DNA from: Granulosicoccus sp.
GTDB taxonomy: Bacteria > Pseudomonadota > Gammaproteobacteria > Granulosicoccales > Granulosicoccaceae
DNA: 61,061 nucleotides
Reading direction: 5' to 3'
NCBI GenBank assembly: GCA_023301725.1
Contig: JALZUD010000023.1
Span: forward strand, 1 to 61,061
Shown: positions 27,652 to 42,386 of the stretch, one piece after another
Numbering within the stretch: position 1 is the first letter of the stretch
Layout: every line of letters starts with the position of its first letter
Program-made: the position numbers and the translations under genes
Notes under the pieces: generated by a model
Told to the model about the DNA's origin: nothing
What the model saw: only the letters and a program-made list of their open reading frames with translations
Databases searched by the model: none

Positions 27652-28740
27652 TTACTGTGAAACTATTCGGCTGAAGTACTCAGAGTATGTGTCAACGGTA
27701 TTCTGATGGGACAGCCTGCCATTTATCACATCAGGCGCGTTGTCTGTTAAACGCTGCAAGTGATCTGGTGAATGATATAGGAACCTTAGCTTATCGGCGA
27801 TCGCCTTAGAGTCTGCTAATGGCACGATATAGCCGTTGTTATTATCTTCTATGATTTCCATTGTTCCCGGATTGGCTGCACTAATAACAGGCGTACCGTT
27901 GGCTAATGATTCCATCACCGCCCGCGGTAGCCCTTCACGAAGCGAAGGCGCAACCATGATGTCGCAGGCTTTCGCGATGCGTGGTACATCTTGCCGAAAT
28001 CCAGGTAGGCTTATCCTGTCTGCCATTCCAGTGGCTTGAAGTTGCTTCTGGAATTCGGGTGTATCGAATCCATTGCCAACTAACACTACACGCAGTTCTG
28101 GCAAGTCGTTTACATGACGCAGCGCATCGATAAAATACTGCATGCCTTTATAAGGTCGAGCACTGCCTATGCATAGAACATTAAACTTTGTAGTGTCGCT
28201 GGAGAACTCAGTTAAATCGGCTGCAGGCTCTGCATACCAGGCTGTATCGTGGCCTTTATATATGGTCGATACAAATGAATGAATTGACTTTCTTGTTCGC
28301 GTTTTTACATGCTCTTCAACAGCACTCGAGACGCAGATGACACCGTTGATACGAGGATTTAAAATTCCCAGGTAGTTACTAAGATCTGTAGGGTACAAGC
28401 CACCAGTGGTGCCTCTGTAGGCAACCATTCTGGCCGACGTTCCAACACATGCCATTGCAGCATTGGGTATTGTTCTTGACGTCGTAGCGTAGACGACTTC
28501 AATGTTTTTAGATCGAATCAGTTGGTTTAGTGTTTGGATGTTTTTCCATACCAACTTGTTGCCGTAAGGTAGGCTTAACAACTCTATATTACCAACATCG
28601 TAGCGGCTAAAGTACGCACTTTTAGGGTCGACGCAAAGGGTCAATTCGTGCCCTGCTCTAGCCAGGCCCAAGTATATTTCGGCCTCTGGCCTGACACTGG
28701 AAAATGATCGCCCCTTGTCCGGCACAATCAAAAGTCTCAT
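27652..28740 (-). CDS. GT4-family glycosyltransferase
   Basis: 362 aa from ATG 28740, with GGA six bases upstream. It opens MRLLIVPDKGRSFSSVRPEAEIYLGLARAG and has the GT4 C-terminal features: CIGSARPYKGMQYFIDAL, the nucleotide-sugar EGLPRAVMESLANGTPVISAANPGTMEII (E-x7-E), and a terminal helical tail. Cytoplasmic or membrane-associated retaining glycosyltransferase, probably acting on LPS or an exopolysaccharide. Only the convergent glycerophosphotransferase-like gene gives context. Slightly longer starts (ATG 28746) are possible. Confidence 0.85.
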   Translation of the reverse strand: MRLLIVPDKGRSFSSVRPEAEIYLGLARAGHELTLCVDPKSAYFSRYDVGNIELLSLPYGNKLVWKNIQTLNQLIRSKNIEVVYATTSRTIPNAAMACVGTSARMVAYRGTTGGLYPTDLSNYLGILNPRINGVICVSSAVEEHVKTRTRKSIHSFVSTIYKGHDTAWYAEPAADLTEFSSDTTKFNVLCIGSARPYKGMQYFIDALRHVNDLPELRVVLVGNGFDTPEFQKQLQATGMADRISLPGFRQDVPRIAKACDIMVAPSLREGLPRAVMESLANGTPVISAANPGTMEIIEDNNNGYIVPLADSKAIADKLRFLYHSPDHLQRLTDNAPDVINGRLSHQNTVDTYSEYFSRIVSQ

Positions 28741-28903
28741 GAACATTCCAGTAGCCAAAGGCCTTTATTTGTATGGACCTTGGGCATGGAGGTATTTGAA
28801 TAGTTCCGCAACAGCTTGTTGGCAGTCCTAAAGTGGCATATTTACTAGACTGCGTTTGCAAACCCTTGCAAACTAATCTAAACAAGGGGCAAAAGCGACT
28901 GTG

Positions 28904-29656
28904 TTAAGCAAGTTGCACTAAACGCAAAGTTGAACGTAGAACAGCACGCGCGCTGATCGTGCCTTGCTCAATTTTAGTGGGAAGCTCAGCAACATCAATC
29001 GCACTGTTGTCGATCCCAGCAGCGCGGTTTATTACAACGCCAAGACAGGCATAATCTATTTTCAGTTCGGCGGCCAGTGACGCTTCAGGCATTCCCGTCA
29101 TGCCGGCGATGGTGCATCCATCATGCTGCATGCGACGCGCCTCAGCCGCTGTATCAAAGCGCGGGCCGCGCGTGGCACCGTATGTGCCTGACTCCACTAT
29201 ATTGACATCGTCAACCGATTTACCACCTGCTATTAACAAGCCGCGTAATTCCTCATTGTAGGGGTAGCTGAAGTCGATATGTTCGACTGGATCATCACCA
29301 CCATCGAAAAATGTACTCTCACGATCATAGGTGTAGTCGATGATCTGATCAGGAACCACTAACGAGCCGACGGTGCAATCAGTATGAATACCACCCACCG
29401 CACCTACCGCGATGATTTTCTTTATACCTACGTTATTGAGTGCCCAGATGTTCGCGCAGTAGTTAACACGATGTGGAGGGATTCGATGTGCAGTGCCATG
29501 TCGGGGCAGGAAGACAACTTCCACACCACCAAGCTCACCAAAAACAAGTGGACAAGAGGGCGCACCATAGGGCGTTTTGACCATCTCACGACGTGTCACT
29601 TCCAGATCTTCCATACGGGTAAGACCGGTACCACCAATAATTGCAAGAGTCGTCAT
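28904..29656 (-). CDS. MTAP/PNP-family phosphorylase, probably S-methyl-5'-thioinosine phosphorylase
   Basis: 250 aa. Family motifs: AIIGGTGLTRMEDL (phosphate loop), FLPRHGTAHRIPPHRVNYCANIWAL, ESGTYGATRGPRFDTAAEARRMQHDGCTIAGMTGMPEASLAAEL, and VINRAAGIDN. The GMTGMPEA purine/methylthioribose site is of the MTAP group, but in gammaproteobacteria without MTA phosphorylase this short form usually acts on methylthioinosine. Role: methionine and purine salvage from polyamine-synthesis by-product. No MTA deaminase gene lies in the window. A large hairpin lies just upstream of the start. Confidence 0.82.
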   Translation of the reverse strand: MTTLAIIGGTGLTRMEDLEVTRREMVKTPYGAPSCPLVFGELGGVEVVFLPRHGTAHRIPPHRVNYCANIWALNNVGIKKIIAVGAVGGIHTDCTVGSLVVPDQIIDYTYDRESTFFDGGDDPVEHIDFSYPYNEELRGLLIAGGKSVDDVNIVESGTYGATRGPRFDTAAEARRMQHDGCTIAGMTGMPEASLAAELKIDYACLGVVINRAAGIDNSAIDVAELPTKIEQGTISARAVLRSTLRLVQLA

Positions 29657-29687
29657 GATGTTGTTTTCGTTGGAACGTGATTGACGC

Positions 29688-29741
29688 TAGGAGGCTATCC
29701 GAGAATAGCGATTGATCAGCCTATTCTCGAACAGGCTCCTA
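29688..29741. repeat. Long intercistronic hairpin between ispF and the phosphorylase gene
   Basis: The outer arms TAGGAGGCT / AGGCTCCTA pair with one mismatch. After a 3-nt internal loop the inner arms CGAGAATAG / CTATTCTCG pair perfectly around a 12-nt loop. The structure ends 9 bp from the ispF stop and begins 32 bp before the phosphorylase ATG. No T-run follows on either strand, so it may stabilise or attenuate rather than terminate transcripts. Confidence 0.6.
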
Positions 29742-29749
29742 GAAATTGA

Positions 29750-30226
29750 CTATTGGGATTCCTCAAGCAGAACCGATGCCATGGCAGCTATCCCCTCTTC
29801 TCTTCCACAAAAACCTAACTTTTCTGTGGTCGTGGCCTTAACGTTAATTCGTGCAACATCCATTCTCAGGTCAGCAGCCAACACCGCACACATAGCTGCT
29901 ACATGAGGCCCCATTTTAGGCTCCTGTGCAATGATAGTTGCGTCGACGCTCACGCAATGCAACCCCCGTTGTATCAACTGCTCAACGACCTCACGCAGTA
30001 GCTCACGACTGTCAACACCTTTGTAACGAGGATCAGTATCCGGAAAATGCCGTCCGATGTCGCCCAGTGCAGCAGCACCTAGCAAGGCATCACTTACTGC
30101 ATGGAGCAAGACATCACCATCAGAATGCGCCAGAAACGCTTTGTCGTGCGCAATGCGTACACCGCCGATCATCAAATGGTCGCCTTGCGTGAAGGCGTGA
30201 ACATCGTAGCCGTTGCCAATTCTCAT
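29750..30226 (-). CDS. ispF: 2-C-methyl-D-erythritol 2,4-cyclodiphosphate synthase
   Basis: 158 aa, standard length. Zinc ligands D8, H10 (GYDVH) and H42 ([19 protein letters not shown]) are all present, as is the C-terminal [21 protein letters not shown]. Fifth step of the MEP isoprenoid pathway. Its ATG overlaps the ispD stop by 4 bp, the usual ispDF arrangement. Confidence 0.97.
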   Translation of the reverse strand: MRIGNGYDVHAFTQGDHLMIGGVRIAHDKAFLAHSDGDVLLHAVSDALLGAAALGDIGRHFPDTDPRYKGVDSRELLREVVEQLIQRGLHCVSVDATIIAQEPKMGPHVAAMCAVLAADLRMDVARINVKATTTEKLGFCGREEGIAAMASVLLEESQ

Positions 30227-30990
30227 AGATTTGATTGCCCCGTGGATTGCCCCACGAGACGTCTCGCCTGCAACAAAGCAGTTGCTAAAGCCCAGTCAAC
30301 AGGACGCGTAATTTTAAAATTCGGCTCTAAGGCCTCTACCAACAGCGGTTGGACGCCGGAGAACTCCATGGCTGACGCCTCGTCAGTGACAGACTCACCG
30401 TGGCTGTGCAATGCACTTTGCAGTGCATCGCGTAATTCGCCAGCACGAAACATTTGTGGTGTTTGCGCTTGCCATAAATTACTACGAATAACGGTCTCTA
30501 CGGCACCAGCATACTCATCGGCGCGTTTAAGCGTATCGTGCACCGGCGTTGCCAGCAGTCCACCAGGGGCTCCGCTGTTATAAACGGTGGTTATCAAACG
30601 CTTTATGTCGGAGGCAGCAAGCAGTGGACGCGCCGCATCATGAACCAGTACCCACGTGTTATCGGAGGCGTGTTCTAGCATTAGCTCAATACCCTTCAGC
30701 ACCGACTGCGCTCGCAACTGGCCGCCAGTGGCTGTTATCACTTTCGGGTTATTGGCAGCTTCAAGCGTTTGCCAGTGAACGTCGTCTTCCGCTAGCACAA
30801 CAACAACTTTTTCTACGTACGGTAATGCCACTCCGTCCAGAGTGCGCTGAAGCATAGCCAGGCCATCCAGCTCTTGATATTGTTTGGCGATTTCGCCACC
30901 AAGACGCTGGCCTGATCCGGCTGCTGGCACAACCACCCACAGAGAAGTATCTAAACTGGGGGCATTAGATTGCATGGAGGAACTATTCAT
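30223..30990 (-). CDS. ispD: 2-C-methyl-D-erythritol 4-phosphate cytidylyltransferase
   Basis: 255 aa. The CTP-binding loop [24 protein letters not shown], the [11 protein letters not shown] motif and TDEASAME near the C-terminal half identify the enzyme. It forms CDP-methylerythritol in the MEP pathway. It has about 14 extra residues at the N-terminus ([14 protein letters not shown]), and the start overlaps the ftsB stop by 8 bp; Met6 is an alternative start. Confidence 0.96.
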   Translation of the reverse strand: MNSSSMQSNAPSLDTSLWVVVPAAGSGQRLGGEIAKQYQELDGLAMLQRTLDGVALPYVEKVVVVLAEDDVHWQTLEAANNPKVITATGGQLRAQSVLKGIELMLEHASDNTWVLVHDAARPLLAASDIKRLITTVYNSGAPGGLLATPVHDTLKRADEYAGAVETVIRSNLWQAQTPQMFRAGELRDALQSALHSHGESVTDEASAMEFSGVQPLLVEALEPNFKITRPVDWALATALLQARRLVGQSTGQSNL

Positions 30991-31351
30991 TAAGAGGCTC
31001 TGGTTCGCTCAGTATAGGAGGATTGGAGGGCTCAGCCACTTCAGGGTCACTCGTAGAGTTTTGACTACGTTGTGACCCTTCCTCTCTAACAAATTGATAA
31101 AATGACTCGCCTTCGCTGATCATGCCAAGCTCTGCTCGGGCGCGTTCTTCTATGGCGTCCAGGCCACCCTTGAGATCAGCAACCTCAGCGGCAAGTGCTT
31201 GATTCCGAGCATTCAATCGAATCACCTCAGCCTGACTGGCACTAGCCTCTTTCTGCAGGCGTGACACTTCCTGAATGCTGCCATCGCCGAACCATAGACG
31301 CAATTGCAGCACCAAGCATAGAATCAGCAGTCCACCCACTAAAGCTTTCAC
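30983..31351 (-). CDS. ftsB: Cell division protein FtsB
   Basis: 122 aa from a GTG start. A single N-terminal membrane helix (about 4-20) is followed by a coiled coil (residues 25-75) and the conserved DAIEERARAELGMISEGESFYQFV. FtsB joins FtsL and FtsQ in the divisome. The C-terminus is longer than in E. coli (103 aa) by a Ser/Pro/Glu-rich tail ending PEPLNE. Position between eno and ispD is the standard one. Confidence 0.93.
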   Translation of the reverse strand: MKALVGGLLILCLVLQLRLWFGDGSIQEVSRLQKEASASQAEVIRLNARNQALAAEVADLKGGLDAIEERARAELGMISEGESFYQFVREEGSQRSQNSTSDPEVAEPSNPPILSEPEPLNE

Positions 31352-31377
31352 AAGGTTAGCTCTTTAGATAAAACAAT

Positions 31378-32685
<1,308 letters not shown>

Positions 32686-32736
32686 TTAAGAATTTATGGG
32701 CCTATCTCTATAAAGAGACTCTAGTGCAAAATAGAG

Positions 32737-33576
32737 TTAACGTAACCAAGGAGTTTCGGCTAAGTCACCAGATTTAATGACTCTGTCCAGATTTACAAGT
32801 GTTTCCAGCAATGGCTTCAGCTGCCCTAGAGGCCAGGCATTGGGGCCATCACTCAGCGCTTTTTCCGGATTAGGATGAGTTTCCATAAACAGGCCCGCCA
32901 CGCCAGCAGCCACAGCTGCACGTGCAAGAACAGGGACAAACTCGCGCTGCCCACCGGACGAGCTGCCTTGCCCACCAGGAAGCTGCACTGAGTGCGTTGC
33001 ATCAAATACAACCGGACACTGCGTGTTGCGCATTATCGCAAGGCCACGCATGTCGGATACCAGATTATGGTAACCAAACGATGCCCCACGCTCACACACC
33101 ATAATGTTGTCGTTACCGACGGCACGCGCTTTTTCAACAACATTAATCATGTCTTCAGGGGCCAGAAATTGTCCCTTCTTGATATTCACAGGTTTACCAG
33201 TTTTGGCAACTCGTTGAATGAAGTTAGTTTGCCGACACAAAAAAGCGGGAGTTTGCAACACATCAACTACGTCTGCCACCTCGTCCATCGGTGTGTCTTC
33301 ATGCACATCGGTCAGCACGGGAACACCAATGTCCGCTTTCACCTTGGCAAGGATGCGTAAGCCCTCTTCTATGCCTGGTCCACGAAAGCTGGACGCCGAT
33401 GAACGGTTGGCCTTATCAAATGAAGATTTATAAATGAACGTTAAATTGAGTTCTGAACACATTTGTTTGAGCGCTGCAGCCGTCTCTAGGGCCAACTCTT
33501 CACTCTCGATAGCGCACGGGCCGGCAATGAGAAACAGAGGGTGTTCAATGCCTACTTCATGACCACATAGTTGCAT
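32737..33576 (-). CDS. kdsA: 3-deoxy-D-manno-octulosonate 8-phosphate synthase
   Basis: 279 aa from ATG 33576, matching the family length of about 280. Motifs: [66 protein letters not shown]. It condenses PEP and arabinose 5-phosphate to Kdo 8-phosphate for LPS, which marks the organism as Gram-negative. An in-frame extension to 33639 would overlap pyrG and is not family-like. No strong ribosome site was seen, consistent with coupling to pyrG 28 bp upstream. Confidence 0.97.
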   Translation of the reverse strand: MQLCGHEVGIEHPLFLIAGPCAIESEELALETAAALKQMCSELNLTFIYKSSFDKANRSSASSFRGPGIEEGLRILAKVKADIGVPVLTDVHEDTPMDEVADVVDVLQTPAFLCRQTNFIQRVAKTGKPVNIKKGQFLAPEDMINVVEKARAVGNDNIMVCERGASFGYHNLVSDMRGLAIMRNTQCPVVFDATHSVQLPGGQGSSSGGQREFVPVLARAAVAAGVAGLFMETHPNPEKALSDGPNAWPLGQLKPLLETLVNLDRVIKSGDLAETPWLR

Positions 33577-33604
33577 AGCTAGTATCGCTTGTTGTTCTTG
33601 AAAG

Positions 33605-35533
<1,929 letters not shown>

Positions 35534-35616
35534 CTACGAGCAAAATGTTCACTTGCGAACGGGGGTCAAGATTAACAGAAAACCCGAGCACCTAACAATT
35601 GCAAAACACACTAAGC

Positions 35617-35630
35617 GCGCAATTTTGCGC
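35617..35630. terminator. Weak hairpin at the tilS stop codon
   Basis: GCGCAA and TTGCGC pair around a TT centre directly at the tilS stop (35630). On the minus strand GTGTGTTTTGC follows within ten bases. It could be a weak terminator between tilS and pyrG; the T-run is poor. Confidence 0.3.
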
Positions 35631-37000
35631 TAAGCGTCGACTGTGCTGTTGTCCTGATTGCGGATTTCGCCTGACGAGTAGGCAGTTTTGCCATCCAACT
35701 TACCCGCCGACGTCTTGCTCTGGTGGTCGACACCTACAACAAGCTGCCAGACGGCCGCAAGCTGCTCATCGATATAGATAAGAGGGACGCTGCTACGTTG
35801 CCATGGTGGAACGACAGATTCTTGCAAAATACTTTTGACTGACTTGTGAAATGCCGGATTGCCCAGCCGGATTAATTCACCACCGGCACGACTCTTAATC
35901 ACCACAGGACTTTTATCAGGTAGACGAATTCCCTGCCTGTGACATTCTGCAAGAGTTAACGTGCTGCCGGTTTCGCGAATAAAAAGATCTTTGAACGGAG
36001 GCTGCCAACTGTAGCGAAAAGCGGCTGGTTCTTTTTGCGGCAACAACAGGTATAGGCTGTCACGATGTCGTCGGAATTCGTATTCACGCACATTGACTAC
36101 GCCGTTGGAATCATGTCGGGCGTTAATCAGTGTGGTGTGTACCTGCAGCAGATCCTGCAACCGGGGCATGCGCAGTTGTCGTTGTCGAACCCAAAGACGA
36201 ATGGCCGTGAAAGCGCGCTCACGCGGCAGCTTTTTGAGCGCAGACAGACGCAGCTCGGGCTTGCCAGCTACTTTGACACTGTCAAGGTCCTGCTGCGCCA
36301 TACTCACCAGTGCCTGACTGGATGCAGCGCACCGCATGGCGGAACGACTCAGTGTCAGGGTGGAGCTAGGCCAACGAGCTTTGATCAATGGCATAACCTT
36401 AAGCCGAAGAAAATTGCGATCAAATTGCAGTTGTTGATTGGAGGGGTCTTCTACCCAGTCGAGGTCAAGTTCGCCGGCAATGCTGAGCAAGGATTCTTGA
36501 GAACATTCCAGAAAGGGGCGCGCCAGCACACCTTGGGCAAATACGCGCTTTTTGGGAATACCTGAGAGCCCATCAGGACCACTGCCGCGTAAGGCCTGCA
36601 ACAAAAAGGTTTCAGCCTGATCCTCAGCGTGCTGAGCGAGCAGCAGATGCTCACCTGGTTGCAACACTTGCGCAAATTGTTCATAACGAGCACGTCTGGC
36701 AGCAGCCTCAGGGCCACTTGAACCCTGCGCCACTGTGCATTGGCGCACTTCGATGGGTACATTTAACGATGCGCATATCTTGCGCGCGTGCGCAGCCCAA
36801 TGCACGCTTTGCGTCTGCAAACAGTGATCGACATGAATCGCTCGCAAATGAAATTTACGTTTCTCATCACGCAACTGGGCCATCAGGGCCAGCATGACGT
36901 GCGAGTCGACACCACCGCTGTAGGCGATGCAGTAGTGCGTTACAGCGCTGTGCCGTTCCAAATACTGCTCTAGTGCATAAGTGGCATCCACCGAACTCAT
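35630..37000 (-). CDS. tilS: tRNA(Ile)-lysidine synthase
   Basis: 456 aa. The PP-loop [11 protein letters not shown] near residue 28 and [31 protein letters not shown] identify the N-terminal ATPase. The following helical region and C-terminal domain ([11 protein letters not shown]...[24 protein letters not shown]) are the long proteobacterial TilS type. It modifies C34 of tRNA-Ile(CAU) to lysidine. ATG overlaps the accA stop (ATGA), as in the common accA-tilS pair. Confidence 0.96.
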   Translation of the reverse strand: MSSVDATYALEQYLERHSAVTHYCIAYSGGVDSHVMLALMAQLRDEKRKFHLRAIHVDHCLQTQSVHWAAHARKICASLNVPIEVRQCTVAQGSSGPEAAARRARYEQFAQVLQPGEHLLLAQHAEDQAETFLLQALRGSGPDGLSGIPKKRVFAQGVLARPFLECSQESLLSIAGELDLDWVEDPSNQQLQFDRNFLRLKVMPLIKARWPSSTLTLSRSAMRCAASSQALVSMAQQDLDSVKVAGKPELRLSALKKLPRERAFTAIRLWVRQRQLRMPRLQDLLQVHTTLINARHDSNGVVNVREYEFRRHRDSLYLLLPQKEPAAFRYSWQPPFKDLFIRETGSTLTLAECHRQGIRLPDKSPVVIKSRAGGELIRLGNPAFHKSVKSILQESVVPPWQRSSVPLIYIDEQLAAVWQLVVGVDHQSKTSAGKLDGKTAYSSGEIRNQDNSTVDA

Positions 37001-37959
37001 GTAGCTTCCTTGAATTGTCCGTATGCACGCAGTTTTTCCGAGCGTTGACTTAGTAGGGTGTCGGCTGGAGTTTCGGCAAGCACAGCGAGCTCTTGAATCA
37101 ATGCCTCTTTCATCGCGTTCGCCATTAGCGCAGGATTGCGATGCGCGCCACCTAAAGGTTCCTCGATAATGCGATCCACGAGTTTCAAGTCGAATAGTCG
37201 CTCTGATGTAATGCCCATAGCCTCGGCCGCTTCAGCCGCCTTATCAGCACTTTTATACAAGATAGCAGCACACCCTTCAGGGCTGATCACCGAGTAGACG
37301 CTGTATTTGAGCATCATAACTCGATCACCCACGCCAATAGCCAAAGCTCCACCAGAGCCACCTTCGCCAATAACGGTACAAATGATGGGCGTTTTAAGGC
37401 CTGCCATGACAAACAGATTTCGCGCGATGGCCTCACTCTGACCACGCTCCTCTGCACCAATGCCCGGGTACGCTCCCGGTGTGTCAATAAATGTTAAAAC
37501 AGGTAATGAAAAACGCTCGGCCAGCTCCATCAGCCGCTTGGCCTTGCGGTAGCCTTCCGGACGAGGCATACCAAAATTACGATGAATTTTTTCTTTGGTA
37601 TCACGGCCTTTTTCGTGCCCGATAACCACCACAGGCTTGCCGTTGAGACGCGCCGTACCGCCAATGATGGCGTTATCGTTGCCGTAAAGTCTATCCCCTG
37701 CCAGTTCATCGAAGTCGGTAAAGACATTGTCGATATAAAAGCGGGTGTACGGGCGCTGTGGATGTCTAGCCAATTGCGTAATTTGCCAGCTGCTGAGCTT
37801 GGCAAAAATGCTACTGGTGAGCGTATCGCACTTCTGCTTTAAGGTATCCACTTCTGCACTGATATTGATATCAGCATCTTCGGTGGCGAACTGCAGTTCG
37901 CGGATCTTGGCTTCCAACTCAGCGATGGGTTGTTCGAAGTCGAGAAAATTTGGGTTCAT
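36997..37959 (-). CDS. accA: Acetyl-CoA carboxylase carboxyltransferase subunit alpha
   Basis: 320 aa. [99 protein letters not shown] and [11 protein letters not shown] are all canonical. With AccD it transfers carboxyl from biotin to acetyl-CoA to form malonyl-CoA. Located between dnaE and tilS as in many gammaproteobacteria. Confidence 0.98.
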   Translation of the reverse strand: MNPNFLDFEQPIAELEAKIRELQFATEDADINISAEVDTLKQKCDTLTSSIFAKLSSWQITQLARHPQRPYTRFYIDNVFTDFDELAGDRLYGNDNAIIGGTARLNGKPVVVIGHEKGRDTKEKIHRNFGMPRPEGYRKAKRLMELAERFSLPVLTFIDTPGAYPGIGAEERGQSEAIARNLFVMAGLKTPIICTVIGEGGSGGALAIGVGDRVMMLKYSVYSVISPEGCAAILYKSADKAAEAAEAMGITSERLFDLKLVDRIIEEPLGGAHRNPALMANAMKEALIQELAVLAETPADTLLSQRSEKLRAYGQFKEAT

Positions 37960-38016
37960 TGAGTCGGCAGTAATCTCTCGGGTGACGCTGATAGTTTATC
38001 AGCTGGAAGCGTAACT

Positions 38017-41000
38017 TCAGTAAACCAACTCAACGTTTCCTTCACCGGTTAATTCGTCAAGCTGGGATAACAATTCGAGACGTGGAGTCACGGCCCAACG
38101 GTTGCCTGCCTTTATACTAGCCTGAGCGTGACCATTAGTGAATGAAAACCAGACCGGTGTGGTCCCACTTTTACAAGTAGCCAATGTGTCAATTAATTTG
38201 TCTAGCCCCTGATCAGCCCATTTTTCCGCCTCCAACCGTATGAGCAGCCGGCGTGCGAATCGCCCTCTAGCCGAAGCAAGGTCGTAAATCTCACGAGACC
38301 GAATTTTAAAGCCGCCATTGAATTCGTCAGGACTTACATCCCCATCGATGATCAGAACCTCATCTTTGACAATTCGCTCAGCGAAATCATCAATTTGCTC
38401 ACCTCGTAGCGACACTTCAAGGCGCCCAGTGCCATCGTCAATAGTGACGAACTGCATCCGCCCACCATGACCATCGCGTTGGCGCACACTCATCACTAAA
38501 CCCGCAGCCACCACAGGAACACCACGCTGCCTGTATGCGGGCCCGGAATCCACCACGCCCGCCTTGGCACAAACCGCTTTCAGACGTCCATGGGTGAACT
38601 TGGATAACTCTTCCAAATGTTCATCTATCGGGTGTCCACTCAAATACAAACCCAGCGAATCTTTCTCGGCGCGCAACCGCTCTCTATCTGACCAGTCCGG
38701 TATGGAGACCATCAGCTCTGTTGGGTCCGAATCTTCTGCATTGCCTAGCCCGAACATATCAGTCATACCAGCGTTCTGGTTTTTGTGGCACTGATCCGCA
38801 CCACGCAGCGCACGGGGAAGGTGTTGCCATAAACTGGCTCGGTTAGGTCCTAGCGCATCGACAGCACCCGCTTTTACCAAGGCTTCAAGCACGCGCTTGT
38901 TCACCGTTCCCGGGCTAGCGCGTCTGCACAAGTCATCAAGCGAGTCAAAAGCGCCTGATGTGTCGCGCGCCTCCAGCACGTTGGCTAAGGCCGCCTCACC
39001 GACACCTTTGATAGCACCCAAACCGTACAGCACCGTTTTCTCATCAACCACTGAAAACCTGACAGCGGAGCGATTGATGTCCGGGTGTTGAACAGTCAGT
39101 CCAATTTGCGCACATTCATCTATCAGGAAAACCACCTTCTCGGTGTTATCCATATCCGCAGAAAGCACGGCTGACATAAACGCCGCCGGATAATGACATT
39201 TGAGCCAGGCAGTCTGGTAAGACAACAGCGCATAAGCGGCCGAGTGCGACTTATTAAAGCCATAGCCTGCAAATTTTTCGACCAGGTCAAAAATATTACC
39301 TGCCAGAACTTTGTCGATATTGTTATCTGCACACCCGTCAAGAAATACTGAGCGCTGCTTAGCCATTTCTTCTGGCTTTTTCTTACCCATAGCACGGCGA
39401 AGAATATCGGCGGTGCCCAATGAGAACCTAGCCATAACTTGCGCTATGCCCATTACCTGCTCTTGGTACAAAATAACCCCATAAGTGGGTTCAAGAGTGG
39501 CTTTGAGCGATTCGAGCTGGTAGTCCTCATGCGGGTACGACATGGGTTTGCGCCCATGCTTTCGATCAATGAAGTCGTCGACCATGCCTGATTGCAAAGG
39601 ACCAGGCCGATACAGCGCCACTAGCGCGATGATATCTTCAAAGTTATCGGGGCGAAGACGCTCTATTAGTCGTTTCATCCCCGAGGATTCAAGCTGGAAC
39701 ACCGCCGTTGTCTGGGCATCTTGAAGCAATTTATAGGTAGGCGCGTCATCTAAAGGAAGCGCTAGCAGATCGATTTTTTCGCCATGGTGCTTCTCGATTT
39801 GTTTGATGGCGTTGTCGATGATGGTAAGAGTTCGAAGCCCCAGGAAGTCAAACTTGACAAGCCCAACATCTTCCGCATCATCCTTATCGAACTGGGTCAC
39901 CAAACTTGAGCCATCAGGCTCGCAGTAAAGAGGCGCAAAATCGGTTAATGCGGTGGGTGCGATAACAACGCCACCCGCATGTTTTCCACAGTTACGAGAC
40001 AAACCTTCCAGCGACAAGGCCATATCCAGAAGCGCAGTTACCTCTTCGTCGTTGTCGTAGCTGCGTTTGAGATCTTCAGATTCTGCCAAGGCCTTGGTGA
40101 GCGTCATACCCACTTCGAAAGGCACCATTTTGGCAATGGAGTCGACGAAGCCATAGGGTTGGCTCATGATTCGACCCACATCGCGCACCACCGCTTTGGC
40201 CGCCATGGTGCCGTAGGTGATGATTTGCGACACACGATGATGTCCATATTTTTGCGCCACATACTGAATGACACGATCGCGCCCGTCCATACAAAAATCG
40301 ATATCGAAATCTGGCATGGACACACGCTCAGGATTCAGAAACCGCTCGAACAGTAAATCGTATTCCAGCGGATCGATATCGGTAATCATCAGCGCATAAG
40401 CCACAAGAGAGCCTGCACCTGAGCCACGCCCAGGGCCCACTGGAATATCGTTCTGTCTCGACCATTGGATGAAGTCGGCCACAATCAGGAAGTAGCCAGG
40501 GAAACCCATACCGGCAATAACATCGAGCTCGCGCTTAAGCCTTGCGTCGTAAACTTCTCGGGTTTGAGCAAAATCAGCACGGCTCGTGTCAAACAACTGA
40601 TTAAGACGAATCTCCAGACCTTCTTGTGCAGATTGATAAAAAAATTCTGTCTCAGTCATACCTTCAGGGATAGGAAAATCAGGCAATACCGGCGTGCCCA
40701 ATTTCAGCGTCAGATTGCAGCGCTTGGCAATCTCCACCGAGTTTGACAATGCTGCCGGAATATCTGCGAAAAGCGCTTGCATAGCCTGTGGGCTCTTCAA
40801 GTACTGCTCTTCTGTTACTAGTTTGGGCCTGCGTGTGTCGGCCAAAACATAGCCACTTTGAATACACAAACGCGCCTCGTGAGAATCAAAATCGTCAGCT
40901 CGCAGGAAGCGCACATCGTTGGTCGCCACAACGCCCAAGCCGTTTTCCAGTGCAATTTTGCAGGCACCAGCGATATAGTGCTCCTCAGATGCCTTACCCG

Positions 41001-41517
41001 TGCGATGTAGCTCTAGGTAGTACCTGTCGCCAAACACGGCTCGCCAGCGCTTTGCAATTTGCGCCGCGCTATCCTGATGCCCAAGCAAAATGGCTTTGCC
41101 GACATCTCCCTCAATACCACCAGAGAGTACGATAATGCCTTCATGCGCCTCAAACACCCAATCGATGTGAACTACTGGCGAACCATCGCTCTGCCCCTCC
41201 TGATACCCACGCGATACTAGATTGGTCAGATTCTGGTAGCCCGTATTGTTCTGCACCAGAAAAATGGCTCGCGTTAGCTCCTCGTCAGGCGCCACGCCGC
41301 GAATACGCATATCGACACCGCAGATGGGTTTCATTCCAGAGCCCATCGCTGCTCGGTAAAACTTGACCAGTGAAAACATATTGGCCCGATCAGTCACCGC
41401 GACCGCCGCCATACTGATGGCCGCCTCTTTCACGAGCGACTTGATACGAACGGTACTATCAACTAGCGAGAATTCTGTGTGTACGCTCAGGTGCACAAAG
41501 GGCTCAATCTGACTCAC
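38017..41517 (-). CDS. dnaE: DNA polymerase III alpha subunit
   Basis: 1166 aa, typical DnaE1 length. The N-terminal PHP domain ([13 protein letters not shown]) is followed by the polymerase with catalytic Asp in [14 protein letters not shown] and [12 protein letters not shown]. Other landmarks are [35 protein letters not shown], and [24 protein letters not shown]. The OB domain and C-terminal tau-binding region are complete. Starts with GTG at 41517, overlapping the rnhB stop as GTGA, so it is coupled to rnhB. Confidence 0.98.
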   Translation of the reverse strand: MSQIEPFVHLSVHTEFSLVDSTVRIKSLVKEAAISMAAVAVTDRANMFSLVKFYRAAMGSGMKPICGVDMRIRGVAPDEELTRAIFLVQNNTGYQNLTNLVSRGYQEGQSDGSPVVHIDWVFEAHEGIIVLSGGIEGDVGKAILLGHQDSAAQIAKRWRAVFGDRYYLELHRTGKASEEHYIAGACKIALENGLGVVATNDVRFLRADDFDSHEARLCIQSGYVLADTRRPKLVTEEQYLKSPQAMQALFADIPAALSNSVEIAKRCNLTLKLGTPVLPDFPIPEGMTETEFFYQSAQEGLEIRLNQLFDTSRADFAQTREVYDARLKRELDVIAGMGFPGYFLIVADFIQWSRQNDIPVGPGRGSGAGSLVAYALMITDIDPLEYDLLFERFLNPERVSMPDFDIDFCMDGRDRVIQYVAQKYGHHRVSQIITYGTMAAKAVVRDVGRIMSQPYGFVDSIAKMVPFEVGMTLTKALAESEDLKRSYDNDEEVTALLDMALSLEGLSRNCGKHAGGVVIAPTALTDFAPLYCEPDGSSLVTQFDKDDAEDVGLVKFDFLGLRTLTIIDNAIKQIEKHHGEKIDLLALPLDDAPTYKLLQDAQTTAVFQLESSGMKRLIERLRPDNFEDIIALVALYRPGPLQSGMVDDFIDRKHGRKPMSYPHEDYQLESLKATLEPTYGVILYQEQVMGIAQVMARFSLGTADILRRAMGKKKPEEMAKQRSVFLDGCADNNIDKVLAGNIFDLVEKFAGYGFNKSHSAAYALLSYQTAWLKCHYPAAFMSAVLSADMDNTEKVVFLIDECAQIGLTVQHPDINRSAVRFSVVDEKTVLYGLGAIKGVGEAALANVLEARDTSGAFDSLDDLCRRASPGTVNKRVLEALVKAGAVDALGPNRASLWQHLPRALRGADQCHKNQNAGMTDMFGLGNAEDSDPTELMVSIPDWSDRERLRAEKDSLGLYLSGHPIDEHLEELSKFTHGRLKAVCAKAGVVDSGPAYRQRGVPVVAAGLVMSVRQRDGHGGRMQFVTIDDGTGRLEVSLRGEQIDDFAERIVKDEVLIIDGDVSPDEFNGGFKIRSREIYDLASARGRFARRLLIRLEAEKWADQGLDKLIDTLATCKSGTTPVWFSFTNGHAQASIKAGNRWAVTPRLELLSQLDELTGEGNVELVY

Positions 41518-42167
41518 GAGATGACTATCGCCGTTGGTAGCTCATGAGGCCTGACTGGCACCTGCCCTGAAGCTGCTAATGCCTCGCGCACCGGTTTAAA
41601 GGAGCTGCGGTGCCACTCAGTCACGCCATGTTCAAGGATCGCGTTACGATGGAAGGGTGTTGGGTAGCCTTTATGCTGAGCCAACCCGTATTGAGGATAA
41701 ATGGCATCTAGTTGAACCATCATTTTGTCGCGCGCCACTTTGGCAATGATGGAGGCAGCGCTAATGCACTGCACCCGCTGGTCGCCTTTGACGACCGCTG
41801 CACTGGGTACTTTCAACTCGGGACATCGGTTTCCGTCAATCAGTGCTAGTTCAGGAGCAAGACTTAACCCTTCAACCGCGCGCTTCATGGCCAGCAAACT
41901 GGCATGTAGGATATTCAGTGAATCGATTTCAGCAACGCTTGCCTGAGCAATACAAAAGGCCACAGCCTGCTTACGGATAACAATATCGAGTGCCTCACGC
42001 TTGGCCTCATCGAGTAATTTTGAGTCAAGCAAGCCCTCGATGCGATTTACCGGGTCGAGGATGACGGCTGCGGCTACCACAGGACCTGCCAATGGGCCCC
42101 TGCCAACCTCGTCAACGCCCGCAAGGGGGTACGTTGTGACTAGCTGCTCTAAAGTTTCGGGGTTCAT
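41514..42167 (-). CDS. rnhB: Ribonuclease HII
   Basis: 217 aa from ATG 42167. The metal-binding motif [22 protein letters not shown] and the later ALIDGN and [14 protein letters not shown] motifs are intact. It cleaves the RNA strand of RNA-DNA hybrids and single ribonucleotides in DNA. A longer in-frame start (to 42326) adds non-family sequence. Precedes dnaE, as in E. coli. Confidence 0.96.
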   Translation of the reverse strand: MNPETLEQLVTTYPLAGVDEVGRGPLAGPVVAAAVILDPVNRIEGLLDSKLLDEAKREALDIVIRKQAVAFCIAQASVAEIDSLNILHASLLAMKRAVEGLSLAPELALIDGNRCPELKVPSAAVVKGDQRVQCISAASIIAKVARDKMMVQLDAIYPQYGLAQHKGYPTPFHRNAILEHGVTEWHRSSFKPVREALAASGQVPVRPHELPTAIVIS

Positions 42168-42386
42168 GCCTGAATGATACTGGTTCAGGAGCCGATGCCC
42201 AAGTGTTTCAAGCAAAGAAATTTTCCACTTGACAGCAAAAAAGGTGTGGAGGTGGTGGCCTGATATCACTGCAAACCATGACTGCTGGCTAGGACTACAA
42301 ACCAGAACTAAAAGCAATGGCGGCACTGCCAGTTTTTGTTCTAGTTTGCCATTAGAATCACGTACTCCATACGACGGATTTCGCCC

